Assembly: GCF_019331725.1 (NCBI RefSeq)
Contig: NZ_JAHBBF010000014.1
Span: 1 to 64,000 of the forward strand
Direction of reading: 5' to 3'
From: Bifidobacterium saguinibicoloris
Lineage (GTDB): Bacteria > Actinomycetota > Actinomycetes > Actinomycetales > Bifidobacteriaceae
DNA length: 64,000 bases
Both the position numbers and the translations under genes were made by a program. Shown one piece after another: positions 1 to 8,002 of this stretch (within the stretch, counting starts at the first letter, position 1; every line of letters starts with the position of its first letter). The notes below the pieces were generated by a model. That model made no database searches, was not told where the DNA came from, and was given only the letters and a program-made list of their open reading frames with translations.

Positions 1-45
1 GAATGGGGCGGAGATAGGGGGAACGGGCGGAACGGTGACGGGAGG

Positions 46-750
46 CTACTGTTCCTGCAGGGTGAAGAACTGGTCGCCGATGCGTAGCGTGGCCGGTGCG
101 TCCAGCTCCGCCGGCGTGCCCTTGACCACCTGGTGTTCCTCGCCGTCCTTGATGATGAACGTGCCGTTGAGCGAACCGTAGTCCTCGATCCACAGCTGGC
201 CGTTCTGGTCGATGCTGATCGCCGCGTGGTTGCGCGACGTGGTGCGCGTGGGATCCTCGATCTTCACGGCCTTCGCGCCTTCCGGAATCTCCTCGGAGGG
301 TTTGCGGCCGAGCAGCACGCTGCGGTCGATGAGGATGCTCTGTCCGGTCACGTCGTTGTGCAGCAGATACGTCTTCCGCGTCTGCTTGATGGTGAACGAG
401 CTGGACAGCACCGTGCTGTCCCAGTCCTCATCATGGTCGTCGACGGGCGCATGTTCGGGGGTGTGTGGTGCGGCAGCCTGTTCCGAGGCGGCGGTCTGGC
501 CGGAGACGAACGTTCCCGTGACGATGGGGCCGGTGCCGGTCAGCCCGGTGGAGGCCAGGCCGGGGCGGGCCTCGGTGGACGGTGCGTCCTGGACCGGCGC
601 ATGCGAGTCGTCGGCGACGGGCGTGGCGTGGACCGGGGCGTCACCGGACGCGGCCATGGGTTGCGCGGCCTGGGAAACGGCGCCCTGCACGGGATCGTCG
701 GCGTACCAGCCGGGCTCGGGGGCGGGAGGGAAAGGAATCACAGTGTTCAT
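46..750 (-). CDS. FHA domain protein, last gene of the kinase cluster in this window
   Basis: The product is 234 aa. Residues 1-120 are Ala/Pro-rich and look disordered. Residues 135-234 form a forkhead-associated domain with the hallmark LLGRK (146-150), SRNH (172-175) and SLNGTFI (193-199). FHA domains bind phosphothreonine, so this is a likely reader for the Ser/Thr kinase encoded at 14126-15532 on the same strand. The ATG at 750 is chosen because GAGGAG lies about 9 nt upstream; an in-frame start 16 codons earlier has no such site. An acidic stretch ends in DSTVL (111-115), and the same DxTxL pattern recurs in the MoxR protein of this cluster, suggesting a phosphoacceptor. Only 45 bases remain to the window edge, so whether the operon continues is unknown. 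The family call is firm; the partner is inferred. Confidence 0.9.
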   Translation of the reverse strand: MNTVIPFPPAPEPGWYADDPVQGAVSQAAQPMAASGDAPVHATPVADDSHAPVQDAPSTEARPGLASTGLTGTGPIVTGTFVSGQTAASEQAAAPHTPEHAPVDDHDEDWDSTVLSSSFTIKQTRKTYLLHNDVTGQSILIDRSVLLGRKPSEEIPEGAKAVKIEDPTRTTSRNHAAISIDQNGQLWIEDYGSLNGTFIIKDGEEHQVVKGTPAELDAPATLRIGDQFFTLQEQ

Positions 751-866
751 CGTGACATGCTCCTCAATGAAGACCGATGCGCCGTCGTCCGGAACCATGG
801 CCTGTCATGGCCGGAACGCCGGACGCGTCGAATCGGGTCTTCGGATCGAATGGTGACGTCCGTGCG

Positions 867-1553
867 TCACTTACGGGTGGCGAGGGCCGCGTTCACGGCC
901 GGATCGTTGAGCTGGGCGAGCCACTGCACCAGTCCTTCGTACAGGTTGGGGTTCTGCGCCAGGGCCGGGTACAGTTCGGGGGCCTTCTGCGCAATCTCCG
1001 CCATCTGCATCTGGTCGGTGGTGGTGCGGGCCTGTTCGGCCGTGAACCCGTACGGGTTCTGCGCGGGCTGGACGTAGGAGGAGGCGGCGTACTGGCCGGT
1101 GGGCTGTTGGGGTTGGCCCTGCGGGGCGGCGCCGTACGGATCGGCGTACGCGTCGGCTGCGGGCTGGGCCTGCTGCGGCTGCGCATAGGCGGCGTACTGG
1201 TCGGCCGGCTGCTGCGCGGGCTGAACCGGCTGACCCTGCGGCGCGGCGCCATAGGGGTCGGCGTATCCGGTCTGCGCCGGCTGGGCCTGCTGTTCCGCGG
1301 CCGCCGCGGCACCCGCCGCGGGCTGATGTGCGCCGGCGGGGGAGTCCGATACGGTGTAGCCCATCTGCGCCACCGTCTCACGTGCGCGGTCGTCGCCGAA
1401 TTCGGCCAGCCAGCGCAGCAGACCGGGGTATGCGCGCTGGTTCACCGCCACGTTCGCGCCGAACTCCGGGTTCTCATAGGCGATTTTCGCAAGTAGGATC
1501 GGATCCGCGTTCGGGTCCTGCACAGCCGCGACCGCGGCGTCGTAATCGACCAT
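867..1553 (-). CDS. variant leucine-rich-repeat (LRV)-like protein with Gln/Pro/Ala-rich middle
   Basis: The product is 228 aa. Residues 1-65 resemble the short helical LRV-type repeat module found at the N-terminus of many actinobacterial cytoplasmic proteins (DPNADPILLAKIAYENPEFG, then a second helix pair ending RWLAEFGDD). The middle, about residues 75-165, is low-complexity with repeated DPYGAAPQGQP. A second module with NPNLYEGLVQWLAQLNDPAV closes the protein, so similar helical units flank a flexible linker. AAGGAGG precedes two adjacent ATGs; the second (1553) has the better spacing and overlaps the TGA of the upstream phosphatase gene, implying coupled translation. The function is unknown; its place in the cluster suggests a scaffold or adaptor for kinase/phosphatase signalling. 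Confidence 0.75.
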   Translation of the reverse strand: MVDYDAAVAAVQDPNADPILLAKIAYENPEFGANVAVNQRAYPGLLRWLAEFGDDRARETVAQMGYTVSDSPAGAHQPAAGAAAAAEQQAQPAQTGYADPYGAAPQGQPVQPAQQPADQYAAYAQPQQAQPAADAYADPYGAAPQGQPQQPTGQYAASSYVQPAQNPYGFTAEQARTTTDQMQMAEIAQKAPELYPALAQNPNLYEGLVQWLAQLNDPAVNAALATRK

Positions 1554-2515
1554 CATGGCCTCCTTGTTGTTATGGTTCGTAAGGTCTGCAACGTTTCGTC
1601 GGCGATTTCCCCGATATCCTCGTCATCGCCCAGTCTAGTCACCGCCCAGCCGTGTCGTTCCGGCTCGTTCATGGGCATATCGACCACCACCACGGTGACG
1701 TTGTCGCTGCCGCCCGCCTCGAGCGCGGCCTTCACCAACGCTTCGGCGGCCTGCCGCGGGTCGTTATGGGCGGCGGCGATCGACGCGATCGTCTCGTCCC
1801 CGGCCACTTCCGCGTGCAGTCCGTCCGAACATACGATGAAACGGCCGGTGGCGTCCGCCACGTACAGGTCCGGGGCGATGCCCTCCGGATCTCCGATGCA
1901 CTGCGTGATGACGTTGCGGGGAATGAGCGCCTTCGCGACGTCAGGCAGCATCTCGCCGGAATCGATGGCCTCCTGACGTTGCGAATGGTCGCGGGTGATG
2001 CGCGTGAGCGTCGATGCGTCCCATGCCGAGCCGTCGGGCAGCGCGTCCATGTGGTAGGTGCGTGAATCGCCTACGTTCACCACGTAGGCGAGACTGTCGT
2101 ATCCGTCGATGGGGGTGGACATCGTGTCGTCGAAATCGACGGGATGCCCGTCGGAAGGCGCGGTGGCGGCGGCCGTGCCGGTTCGTGGGCCGGCGTACGC
2201 GTCGTCGTTGTGCGCGAGTACCACTCCGGTGACGGTGGTGCCCGCCACGCCTCCGAGTTCCTCGCCGAGCGCCACCACGTCGGCCTGCGCGGCGGCGAGC
2301 GTGCGTTCGATGTCGCCGCGGCGCCGGTCGCGAAGGGCGGACAGGGCGCGCAGGTGACGTACCGCGAGCGCGCTGGCGCGCTCGCCGCCCATGCCGCCGC
2401 CCATGCCGTCGCAGACCATGAACACGCCCTGTTCGGCGATGCCGAGATCCTGGTTGCTGCGGCGTCGCAGGCCAACGTCGGTGGCCAGACCGGCCTCGAG
2501 CTGTCCGATGATCAT
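1553..2515 (-). CDS. PP2C-family Ser/Thr protein phosphatase (PrpC-like)
   Basis: The product is 320 aa, usual for a soluble bacterial PPM/PP2C phosphatase with no membrane segment. Metal-binding and catalytic motifs are present in order: RRRSNQD near residue 18, VCDGMGGGMGGERAS at about 34-48, NVGDSRTY in the middle, CSDGLHAEV and finally GGSDNVTVVVVD. These supply the acidic residues that bind the two Mn/Mg ions. It should reverse phosphorylation by the kinase at 14126-15532 and act on cluster proteins. The start ATG overlaps the stop of the transglutaminase-like gene by 4 bases (ATGA), and its own stop overlaps the next start, so the three genes are translationally coupled. An insert of about 35 aa between the GMGG and GDSR motifs (PRTGTAAATAPSDGHP region) is longer than usual. 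Confidence 0.93.
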   Translation of the reverse strand: MIIGQLEAGLATDVGLRRRSNQDLGIAEQGVFMVCDGMGGGMGGERASALAVRHLRALSALRDRRRGDIERTLAAAQADVVALGEELGGVAGTTVTGVVLAHNDDAYAGPRTGTAAATAPSDGHPVDFDDTMSTPIDGYDSLAYVVNVGDSRTYHMDALPDGSAWDASTLTRITRDHSQRQEAIDSGEMLPDVAKALIPRNVITQCIGDPEGIAPDLYVADATGRFIVCSDGLHAEVAGDETIASIAAAHNDPRQAAEALVKAALEAGGSDNVTVVVVDMPMNEPERHGWAVTRLGDDEDIGEIADETLQTLRTITTRRP

Positions 2516-5070
2516 GGGCGTTGCCTCCCTGCATTGGCCGCGTGCGTCCGTCCGCCGCCCTGATGCTTGGAGGTGCGGGATGCGGCGGAACCCTTTCCGG
2601 TATTCAATATATGACGTTTTGCCGGCTTCCGCCGTAATTCGCCGAATAATCCCCTGAGACTCAGCCTGGTGCGCCAGCGTCGCAGACGCGGCAGGGAGGC
2701 AAGCATGGCCTTGCGCATGGCGTCCACGTCACGCCAGTACGCGGCCGCCTGTCCGCTGGTGATGTCCTGACCGGAGAACGCGGCGTAGTCCGCGTCGTTC
2801 GAGAGCGTGCGGAACGATGCCGCATCCAGATGCAGCTGGTCCGCCATCGCGCGCGCCTGGTCGCGTCGTGTGCCGTGCGCGTCCACGCCGCTCTGCTTCG
2901 CCAATGCGGCGAGCGCTCCCCATCCGGCCACCACGCGGGTGCGTGCCGGGCCTCGTCCGCGCGCCCGCGCCAGCAGCACGGCCTTGGTGAGCAATATCGA
3001 TGCGGCGGCGAGCAGCAGGATCCACAGGGGGCTGCCCCATATGGCGACGCGGGCGGCGATGCGTGCGAACCGGGCCCAGAACAGGTTCGTGCCCGTATCG
3101 TCCGCATCCTCGCCGGCCAGCGTGGAGTTGCCGTTCGCCTGTTGCTCGTCGCGCAGCGGATCGGACAGCGGTACCGGCGGCTGTCTCACCAGCGTCTGCG
3201 GGTTCGGCGGGGAGAGGTCCTGGTTCTCGTCCGGGACCTTCGTCTCCTTGGGAGTGGGATAGAACGCCACCCATCCGTATCCGTCGAGCTTGATCTCCAC
3301 CCAGGCCTCGATGTCGTTGCCGGTGAACTTCGTCACCGTGTGCGTGCCCTGCTTCTCGGTGCGCGACTGGGTGATCTCGCCGTCCTTGTTCTTGGGGATG
3401 AAGCCCATCACCACGCGGCTCGGCAGGCCGAGCTCGCGGGCCATCAGCGCCATGGCGGAGGCGTACTGTTCGGAATCGCCCACCATTTCGGTGCCGGCGA
3501 GCAGCTTGTCGACGCGGTAGTTGCCGTGCCCCGGCAGCGAGGGGTAGTCGCCTTCGAGACCGTGCGAGAACCAGCCGGTCTCCTTGAGCTTCTGCGCAAG
3601 GGCCCGGGCCGCTTCGCCGCCTTTGGATTGGCCGCCCGCAATAGCGGAGGCCAGTTTGCTCACCGAGTCGGGGACGTCCTCGGCCTCCGGCTGGTCCACG
3701 GATGCGGCGTCCGCGGCGTCGATCTGCTTGTCCGTGGGCGTGTTCGGAATCACGCCGCGCTCCGTGTAGGTCAGGCCTTTGACGGTTCCCTTGGGGTAGA
3801 TGGCGGAATCGGTGTCCGTGTTGTAGTAGAAGGACGATGCGTCCGTCTTCGATGTGAACGTCACCGACGTGGCGGCACCCGAGAGCGGCAGCCAGGTGTC
3901 GGCAAGCCCTTCGTCCACGGTGAACGTGGCGGTGAACCGTTCGCCCTGCTCGTCCTCAGCGATCGTCGTGCCCACTCTGCGGTAGTTCGACGAATCGGCC
4001 GCGGACCTCGAATCGGACAGGTTCCAGACGTTGCCGTCGAAGCGGTCCATCACGGCGAGTCTGACGGGGGTGCCGGCCGGAAGGTCCCGGGCGGTGAGCA
4101 CGGTGTCATCCTTATGGTCCTTCACGTAGGAGCGCAATCCGGATAGAGGGCTCGTATAGTCGTACGGGTTGAGCGGCGGCTCGTAATGGTCGCGCAGCAC
4201 CACGCGATGCTGGGGGACGGCGAGGCACGCGCCCACGGCGATCGCGCCGGCGAGGACAAGGATCACCAGCGAGCTCAGCCAGCGGCCGAGCTCAAGCAGC
4301 CTCCAACGGGCGGACAGCCAGACGACGAGCAGAATCGCGCTGGCCATGCCGGATATCGGACGCCACCAGCCGGAATCGGTTCCCAGCAGCGCCGCGGCCA
4401 CGTTCGCGGCGAACACGGGGATGGCGCCCACCATGGCCCAGACGGCGTCACGCATGACGGCGAACAGCCCCGTGAGGAACGCGGTCCACAGGCCGAGCGT
4501 CCATGCCGCCATCAGGGAGCCGTCGGCGGTGCCGGTGGGAGGCTCGATCGAAATCAGGTATTTGAACGAGCCGAACGTGCTCTGCCAGCCTTGCGCGAGC
4601 GTCGACAGTGACGGCAGTACATGGCCTATCGTCGTGTCGTTCAACGCGACCACCGGGCCGACGACGAACTGCGCGAGCGTGAGGAATACGATCTGCCACC
4701 ACAGGCGCATCGCCGGCCTGATTCCGGCCAAGGCGACCAGGCAGCCGACGATCGTGGCGGGTATCGCGATTGCGGCCCAACGGGCCCAATCCCCGTACAC
4801 GTCGATGAGGTTGGAGACGGCGAGCAGCGTCAGCGCCGCCGTCACCGCCAGGTTGCCGATATGCCTGCCCCACGGCTCGCGGCCGACGTTCAGCGGCGTG
4901 GCGAAGCCGCCGCGTGTCATCCAGATCACCGAATGCGTGGAATCCGCCCAGGATCCGGTGGCTGTGGCGGTGTTCGTCCCCGTGCCATCGGGGATGGGCG
5001 TCCCGGTCGGTGCGGACATGTCCGGCATCGAGGTGGAGGACCGGTCGAACGGCATGGTCGGGAACGTCAT
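2512..5070 (-). CDS. tgm: transglutaminase-like membrane protein with the catalytic triad replaced
   Basis: The product is 852 aa and follows the TgpA layout: an N-terminal cytoplasmic tail, a bundle of about seven membrane helices (roughly 65-290), an extracytoplasmic region with a transglutaminase-core fold (about 480-620), a Pro-rich linker, one more membrane helix (near 700) and a C-terminal cytoplasmic domain. The core is recognisable (GDSEQYASAMALMARELG, then AWVEI and GYGWVAFYPTP), but the three catalytic positions are changed. Ser533 replaces Cys, Glu588 replaces His (EAWVE for HAWVE) and Tyr604 replaces Asp (FYPTP for FDPTP). Cross-linking or protease activity is therefore unlikely, and a binding role is more plausible. 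The start at 5070 overlaps the DUF58 stop by 4 bases; a longer reading frame upstream lies inside that gene and has no typical protein character. This is the tgm gene of the described bifidobacterial cluster. Confidence 0.88.
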   Translation of the reverse strand: MTFPTMPFDRSSTSMPDMSAPTGTPIPDGTGTNTATATGSWADSTHSVIWMTRGGFATPLNVGREPWGRHIGNLAVTAALTLLAVSNLIDVYGDWARWAAIAIPATIVGCLVALAGIRPAMRLWWQIVFLTLAQFVVGPVVALNDTTIGHVLPSLSTLAQGWQSTFGSFKYLISIEPPTGTADGSLMAAWTLGLWTAFLTGLFAVMRDAVWAMVGAIPVFAANVAAALLGTDSGWWRPISGMASAILLVVWLSARWRLLELGRWLSSLVILVLAGAIAVGACLAVPQHRVVLRDHYEPPLNPYDYTSPLSGLRSYVKDHKDDTVLTARDLPAGTPVRLAVMDRFDGNVWNLSDSRSAADSSNYRRVGTTIAEDEQGERFTATFTVDEGLADTWLPLSGAATSVTFTSKTDASSFYYNTDTDSAIYPKGTVKGLTYTERGVIPNTPTDKQIDAADAASVDQPEAEDVPDSVSKLASAIAGGQSKGGEAARALAQKLKETGWFSHGLEGDYPSLPGHGNYRVDKLLAGTEMVGDSEQYASAMALMARELGLPSRVVMGFIPKNKDGEITQSRTEKQGTHTVTKFTGNDIEAWVEIKLDGYGWVAFYPTPKETKVPDENQDLSPPNPQTLVRQPPVPLSDPLRDEQQANGNSTLAGEDADDTGTNLFWARFARIAARVAIWGSPLWILLLAAASILLTKAVLLARARGRGPARTRVVAGWGALAALAKQSGVDAHGTRRDQARAMADQLHLDAASFRTLSNDADYAAFSGQDITSGQAAAYWRDVDAMRKAMLASLPRLRRWRTRLSLRGLFGELRRKPAKRHILNTGKGSAASRTSKHQGGGRTHAANAGRQRP

Positions 5071-6281
5071 GCGAGCACCCCCATGATCAGCGGAAGGTCG
5101 TCGAGCTCGCCCACCGTGGCCAGCGTGAAGTCCGGGAACCGGCGGATGGCGCGGGGAGCGCCCGAGCAGGTCTGCAGGATGAGGATCGACGCCGATTTCG
5201 GCAGCGCGAGCGCCAGACGTTTGATGCCGTCCACGTCGCGCAGCGACCCCACGGTGAGGAAGTAGAAGGAGGCGTCTGGGCTGTGCGTCAGGGTCCCTTC
5301 GGCCAGATTCGGGTTGTCGTCGCGGTCGGGCTCGATCATGCTGCACGAGTCGAGGAACGCCATGGCGTTGCGCGGCGAGGCATGGACGGTCCCCGCATGC
5401 GTGTCCAACGGACGGTCCTGCATGAGGCATCGCACGCCTATCGAGGCGTGGACGGACACGGCGAGCTCGAACTCCTCGGCCGAAGCGTATTCCTCGGGGT
5501 TCACGGCGATGGTCAGCGAGGTGTCGGTGCGTCGCGTGGCCTCATATTGGCGAATCATCAGCGTGCCGGTCTTCGCCGTGCTCAGCCAGTGCACGTTGCG
5601 TACGTCGTCCCCGGGCACGTATTCGCGCAGACCGTAGAAATCGAGGTCGTCGTCGACGATCTGCCCGCTCGGCTGTCCTTCGAGGTCGCGTGCCATGCCC
5701 GCGTCGAGCGTGTCCAGCTGCACGGTCAGGGGGTGGATGAACAGCGTGATCCGCTCCGCCAGACGCTTCTCGTGCCGTATCAGGCCGAAGGGGTCGCCCT
5801 TACGGATGCGAAGCGGGCCGATGGGCAGCACCGCACGCGACATGGTGCGGAACTGCACGTCCGTCCGCTTCGACTGTCCGGGGGCGAGCATGGGGATGGA
5901 GAACCGTTCGTGCAATTCGCCGATCGGCAGGTCGCCCCGCGCCGTGGCGGTGGGCGTGCGTCCGGGATTGTCGATGTTCACATGGACGGTGACCGTGTCC
6001 CCTACGGTCACGCGATGGCCGGATACGTCGATCGCGGCGTCGAACGACGTGTTGCCCAACGACATGACGATCGCCGCCAAGGTCATCGCCAGCGCGACCG
6101 CACCGTAGGCGAGCAGCTCGTGCCAGCCGGTGGGAATGAACGCAACGGCCGCCACGACTCCGGAGACGGCCACGGCCCACCCCAGCGGGGAGATGTAGGA
6201 CGTGAGGAACCGGCGGATGTGATGCCGGATCCGTTTTGCCGCGCGTGCCGCCCTTCGACGGCGGGATGATGCGGTGGGCAT
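5067..6281 (-). CDS. DUF58 domain membrane protein
   Basis: The product is 404 aa. A basic N-terminus of about 25 residues is followed by two close membrane helices (about 29-75), then a beta-rich domain, then the DUF58 region with the signature REYVPGDDVRNVHWLSTAKT and the following LMIRQYE. DUF58 proteins are typically encoded between a MoxR ATPase and a TgpA-like membrane protein, exactly as here, and are thought to work with them in a membrane-associated assembly or stress system. The gene lies 59 bases after the MoxR gene and overlaps the next gene by 4 bases. The molecular function of the family is not established. Confidence 0.9.
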   Translation of the reverse strand: MPTASSRRRRAARAAKRIRHHIRRFLTSYISPLGWAVAVSGVVAAVAFIPTGWHELLAYGAVALAMTLAAIVMSLGNTSFDAAIDVSGHRVTVGDTVTVHVNIDNPGRTPTATARGDLPIGELHERFSIPMLAPGQSKRTDVQFRTMSRAVLPIGPLRIRKGDPFGLIRHEKRLAERITLFIHPLTVQLDTLDAGMARDLEGQPSGQIVDDDLDFYGLREYVPGDDVRNVHWLSTAKTGTLMIRQYEATRRTDTSLTIAVNPEEYASAEEFELAVSVHASIGVRCLMQDRPLDTHAGTVHASPRNAMAFLDSCSMIEPDRDDNPNLAEGTLTHSPDASFYFLTVGSLRDVDGIKRLALALPKSASILILQTCSGAPRAIRRFPDFTLATVGELDDLPLIMGVLA

Positions 6282-6340
6282 GGGGTGCCTTTCGGTTGGG
6301 ACGCTTGGGATGGTGTACGGGTATGTCGGACGGGCCGATG

Positions 6341-7852
6341 TCAGGCGCCGATGGTCGGCGCCGGGATCTCCTCGAGGATGCGTTCGATCACGGCCTCCGG
6401 GGTGGCGCCGGCGAACGTGGCCTCCGCCGTGAGGCTGATGCGGTGGGCGAGCACGGGGACGGCGAGGTCCTTCACGTCATCCGGGATGACGTATCCGCGT
6501 CCGTCGGACGCCGCCCAGATGCGGGCGCAGCGGGTCAGCGCCAGCGCGCCTCGCATCGAGGCTCCCACCAGGATGCGGTCGTTGTGGCGGGTCTCCTCCA
6601 CCAGGCGCACGATGTATTCGGTGATGGCATCCGCCACATGGATCGATTCGGCCGTACGGCGCAGCTCGAGGATGTCGTCGCCGCCGAGCACGGGGGAGAT
6701 GGTGGTGGCACGGTCCGTCACGTCGAGCTGCTTGAGGATGTCGACCGAGACGTCGTGTCCGGGGTAGCCGATGGACGTCTTGATGAGGAAGCGGTCCATC
6801 TGCGCCTCGGGAAGCTTGTAGGTGCCGAGCTGTTCGATCGGGTTCTGCGTGGCGATGACGATGAACGGCTGCGGGACGTCGTGCGTGACGCCGTCCACGG
6901 TGACCTTCTGCTCCTCCATGACCTCCAGAAGCGCGGACTGCGTCTTCGGCGAGGCTCGGTTGATCTCGTCCGCGAGCACGATGGACGCGAAGATCGGTCC
7001 CTCACGGAAGGTGAAATCACCGGTTTTCTGGTCGTAGAAGGTCACGCCCACCACGTCGGACGGCAGCAGGTCGGGGGTGAACTGGATGCGTTTGAAGCTG
7101 GTGTCGATGGAGTTCGCCAACGCGCGGGCGAGCTGCGTCTTGCCGGTGCCGGGGTTGTCCTCCAGCAGGATGTGGCCTCCCACCATCAGAGCGCACACCA
7201 CCTGACGGATGGGCTTCTCCTTGCCGACGACCACCTTGGAGATGTTGTCGACGAGGAGGTCGAACGCGTTGCGGAAGAACTGCACGTCCTCGCCGGCATC
7301 GGGCATGAGAGCGGCGCCGGGGACGGGCGTCGCCGGCGCGACGGGCGTGGTGAGGGGAGCCGTCGTGGGGGTGGCCGGCGTTGCGGCCTCCGGGGCCGCG
7401 GGCATGATGTTCCCGGTGGGGGCGTTCACCGTGGTGCGGTCATCGGGCGTCACCGGCATGTCGGTGGAGGACATGGCGGCGGGGCGTCCGGTGGTCGTGT
7501 CGTACCGTTGGGGCAGGCCCGGGGCCGGTGTCGCCGCGGGTGCCGGGAACCGGGAGCCCTGCGGCGCGGAGGACACCGATGCGGAGACCGGGGAAGAGGC
7601 GGACGGTGCCGAAGGGGCTCCGGCGGGCGCGATGTGCCCCAGACGCGTGGCGTCCATATCGGCCATCGAGCCGAGCCGGGTGGCGTCCAGATCCTCCTCG
7701 GGCGTGTGGAGCGGCTGCTGCCGGGCGCCCGGCTTCGCGGGAATCGAGGGGTTGGGACGGTTGGGAAGGCTCGGCTTGGCGGGGATGTGGGCGTGCGTGG
7801 AATCGGACAGCGTCGTCGCGTCGTCGATCGGTTCGCCGGTGTGCTCGCTCAT
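6341..7852 (-). CDS. MoxR-family AAA+ ATPase with long disordered N-terminus
   Basis: The product is 503 aa. The AAA+ core occupies about residues 190-500: Walker A NPGTGKT (233-239), Walker B VLADEIN with Asp295-Glu296, sensor ATQNP (near 335), and a C-terminal helical lid ending in the PAPTIGA tail. MoxR proteins usually have about 330 residues, so the first 185 residues, rich in Pro, Ala and Thr, are an added disordered arm. That arm carries DATTL (11-15), DATRL (56-60) and DATRL (67-71). These resemble phosphothreonine sites for the cluster kinase and would suit binding by the FHA protein. AAGGAG sits about 8 nt before the ATG. This corresponds to the AAA-ATPase of the PFNA cluster described in bifidobacteria; the phosphosite idea is inference. 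Confidence 0.93.
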   Translation of the reverse strand: MSEHTGEPIDDATTLSDSTHAHIPAKPSLPNRPNPSIPAKPGARQQPLHTPEEDLDATRLGSMADMDATRLGHIAPAGAPSAPSASSPVSASVSSAPQGSRFPAPAATPAPGLPQRYDTTTGRPAAMSSTDMPVTPDDRTTVNAPTGNIMPAAPEAATPATPTTAPLTTPVAPATPVPGAALMPDAGEDVQFFRNAFDLLVDNISKVVVGKEKPIRQVVCALMVGGHILLEDNPGTGKTQLARALANSIDTSFKRIQFTPDLLPSDVVGVTFYDQKTGDFTFREGPIFASIVLADEINRASPKTQSALLEVMEEQKVTVDGVTHDVPQPFIVIATQNPIEQLGTYKLPEAQMDRFLIKTSIGYPGHDVSVDILKQLDVTDRATTISPVLGGDDILELRRTAESIHVADAITEYIVRLVEETRHNDRILVGASMRGALALTRCARIWAASDGRGYVIPDDVKDLAVPVLAHRISLTAEATFAGATPEAVIERILEEIPAPTIGA

Positions 7853-8002
7853 GGGGTTCTCCTTGATGGTGGTTCTCGTCTCCGGAGGGAAACGTCTCTC
7901 CGGAAGACTGGTGGTGTGTTCTGATGCGTGCTGGTATGGGGTTGTCGGCGTTGGCGGGCTCGCGGCTCGTGGTGATGCCGTGCGCGGACGCCGCCGTTCA
8001 GG

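Noticed and set aside
5071..5430. Extra 120 codons at the front of the transglutaminase-like gene
   Set aside because: They lie wholly within the DUF58 gene in another frame and are Arg/Pro-rich; the ATG at 5070 overlaps the DUF58 stop like other junctions in the operon.
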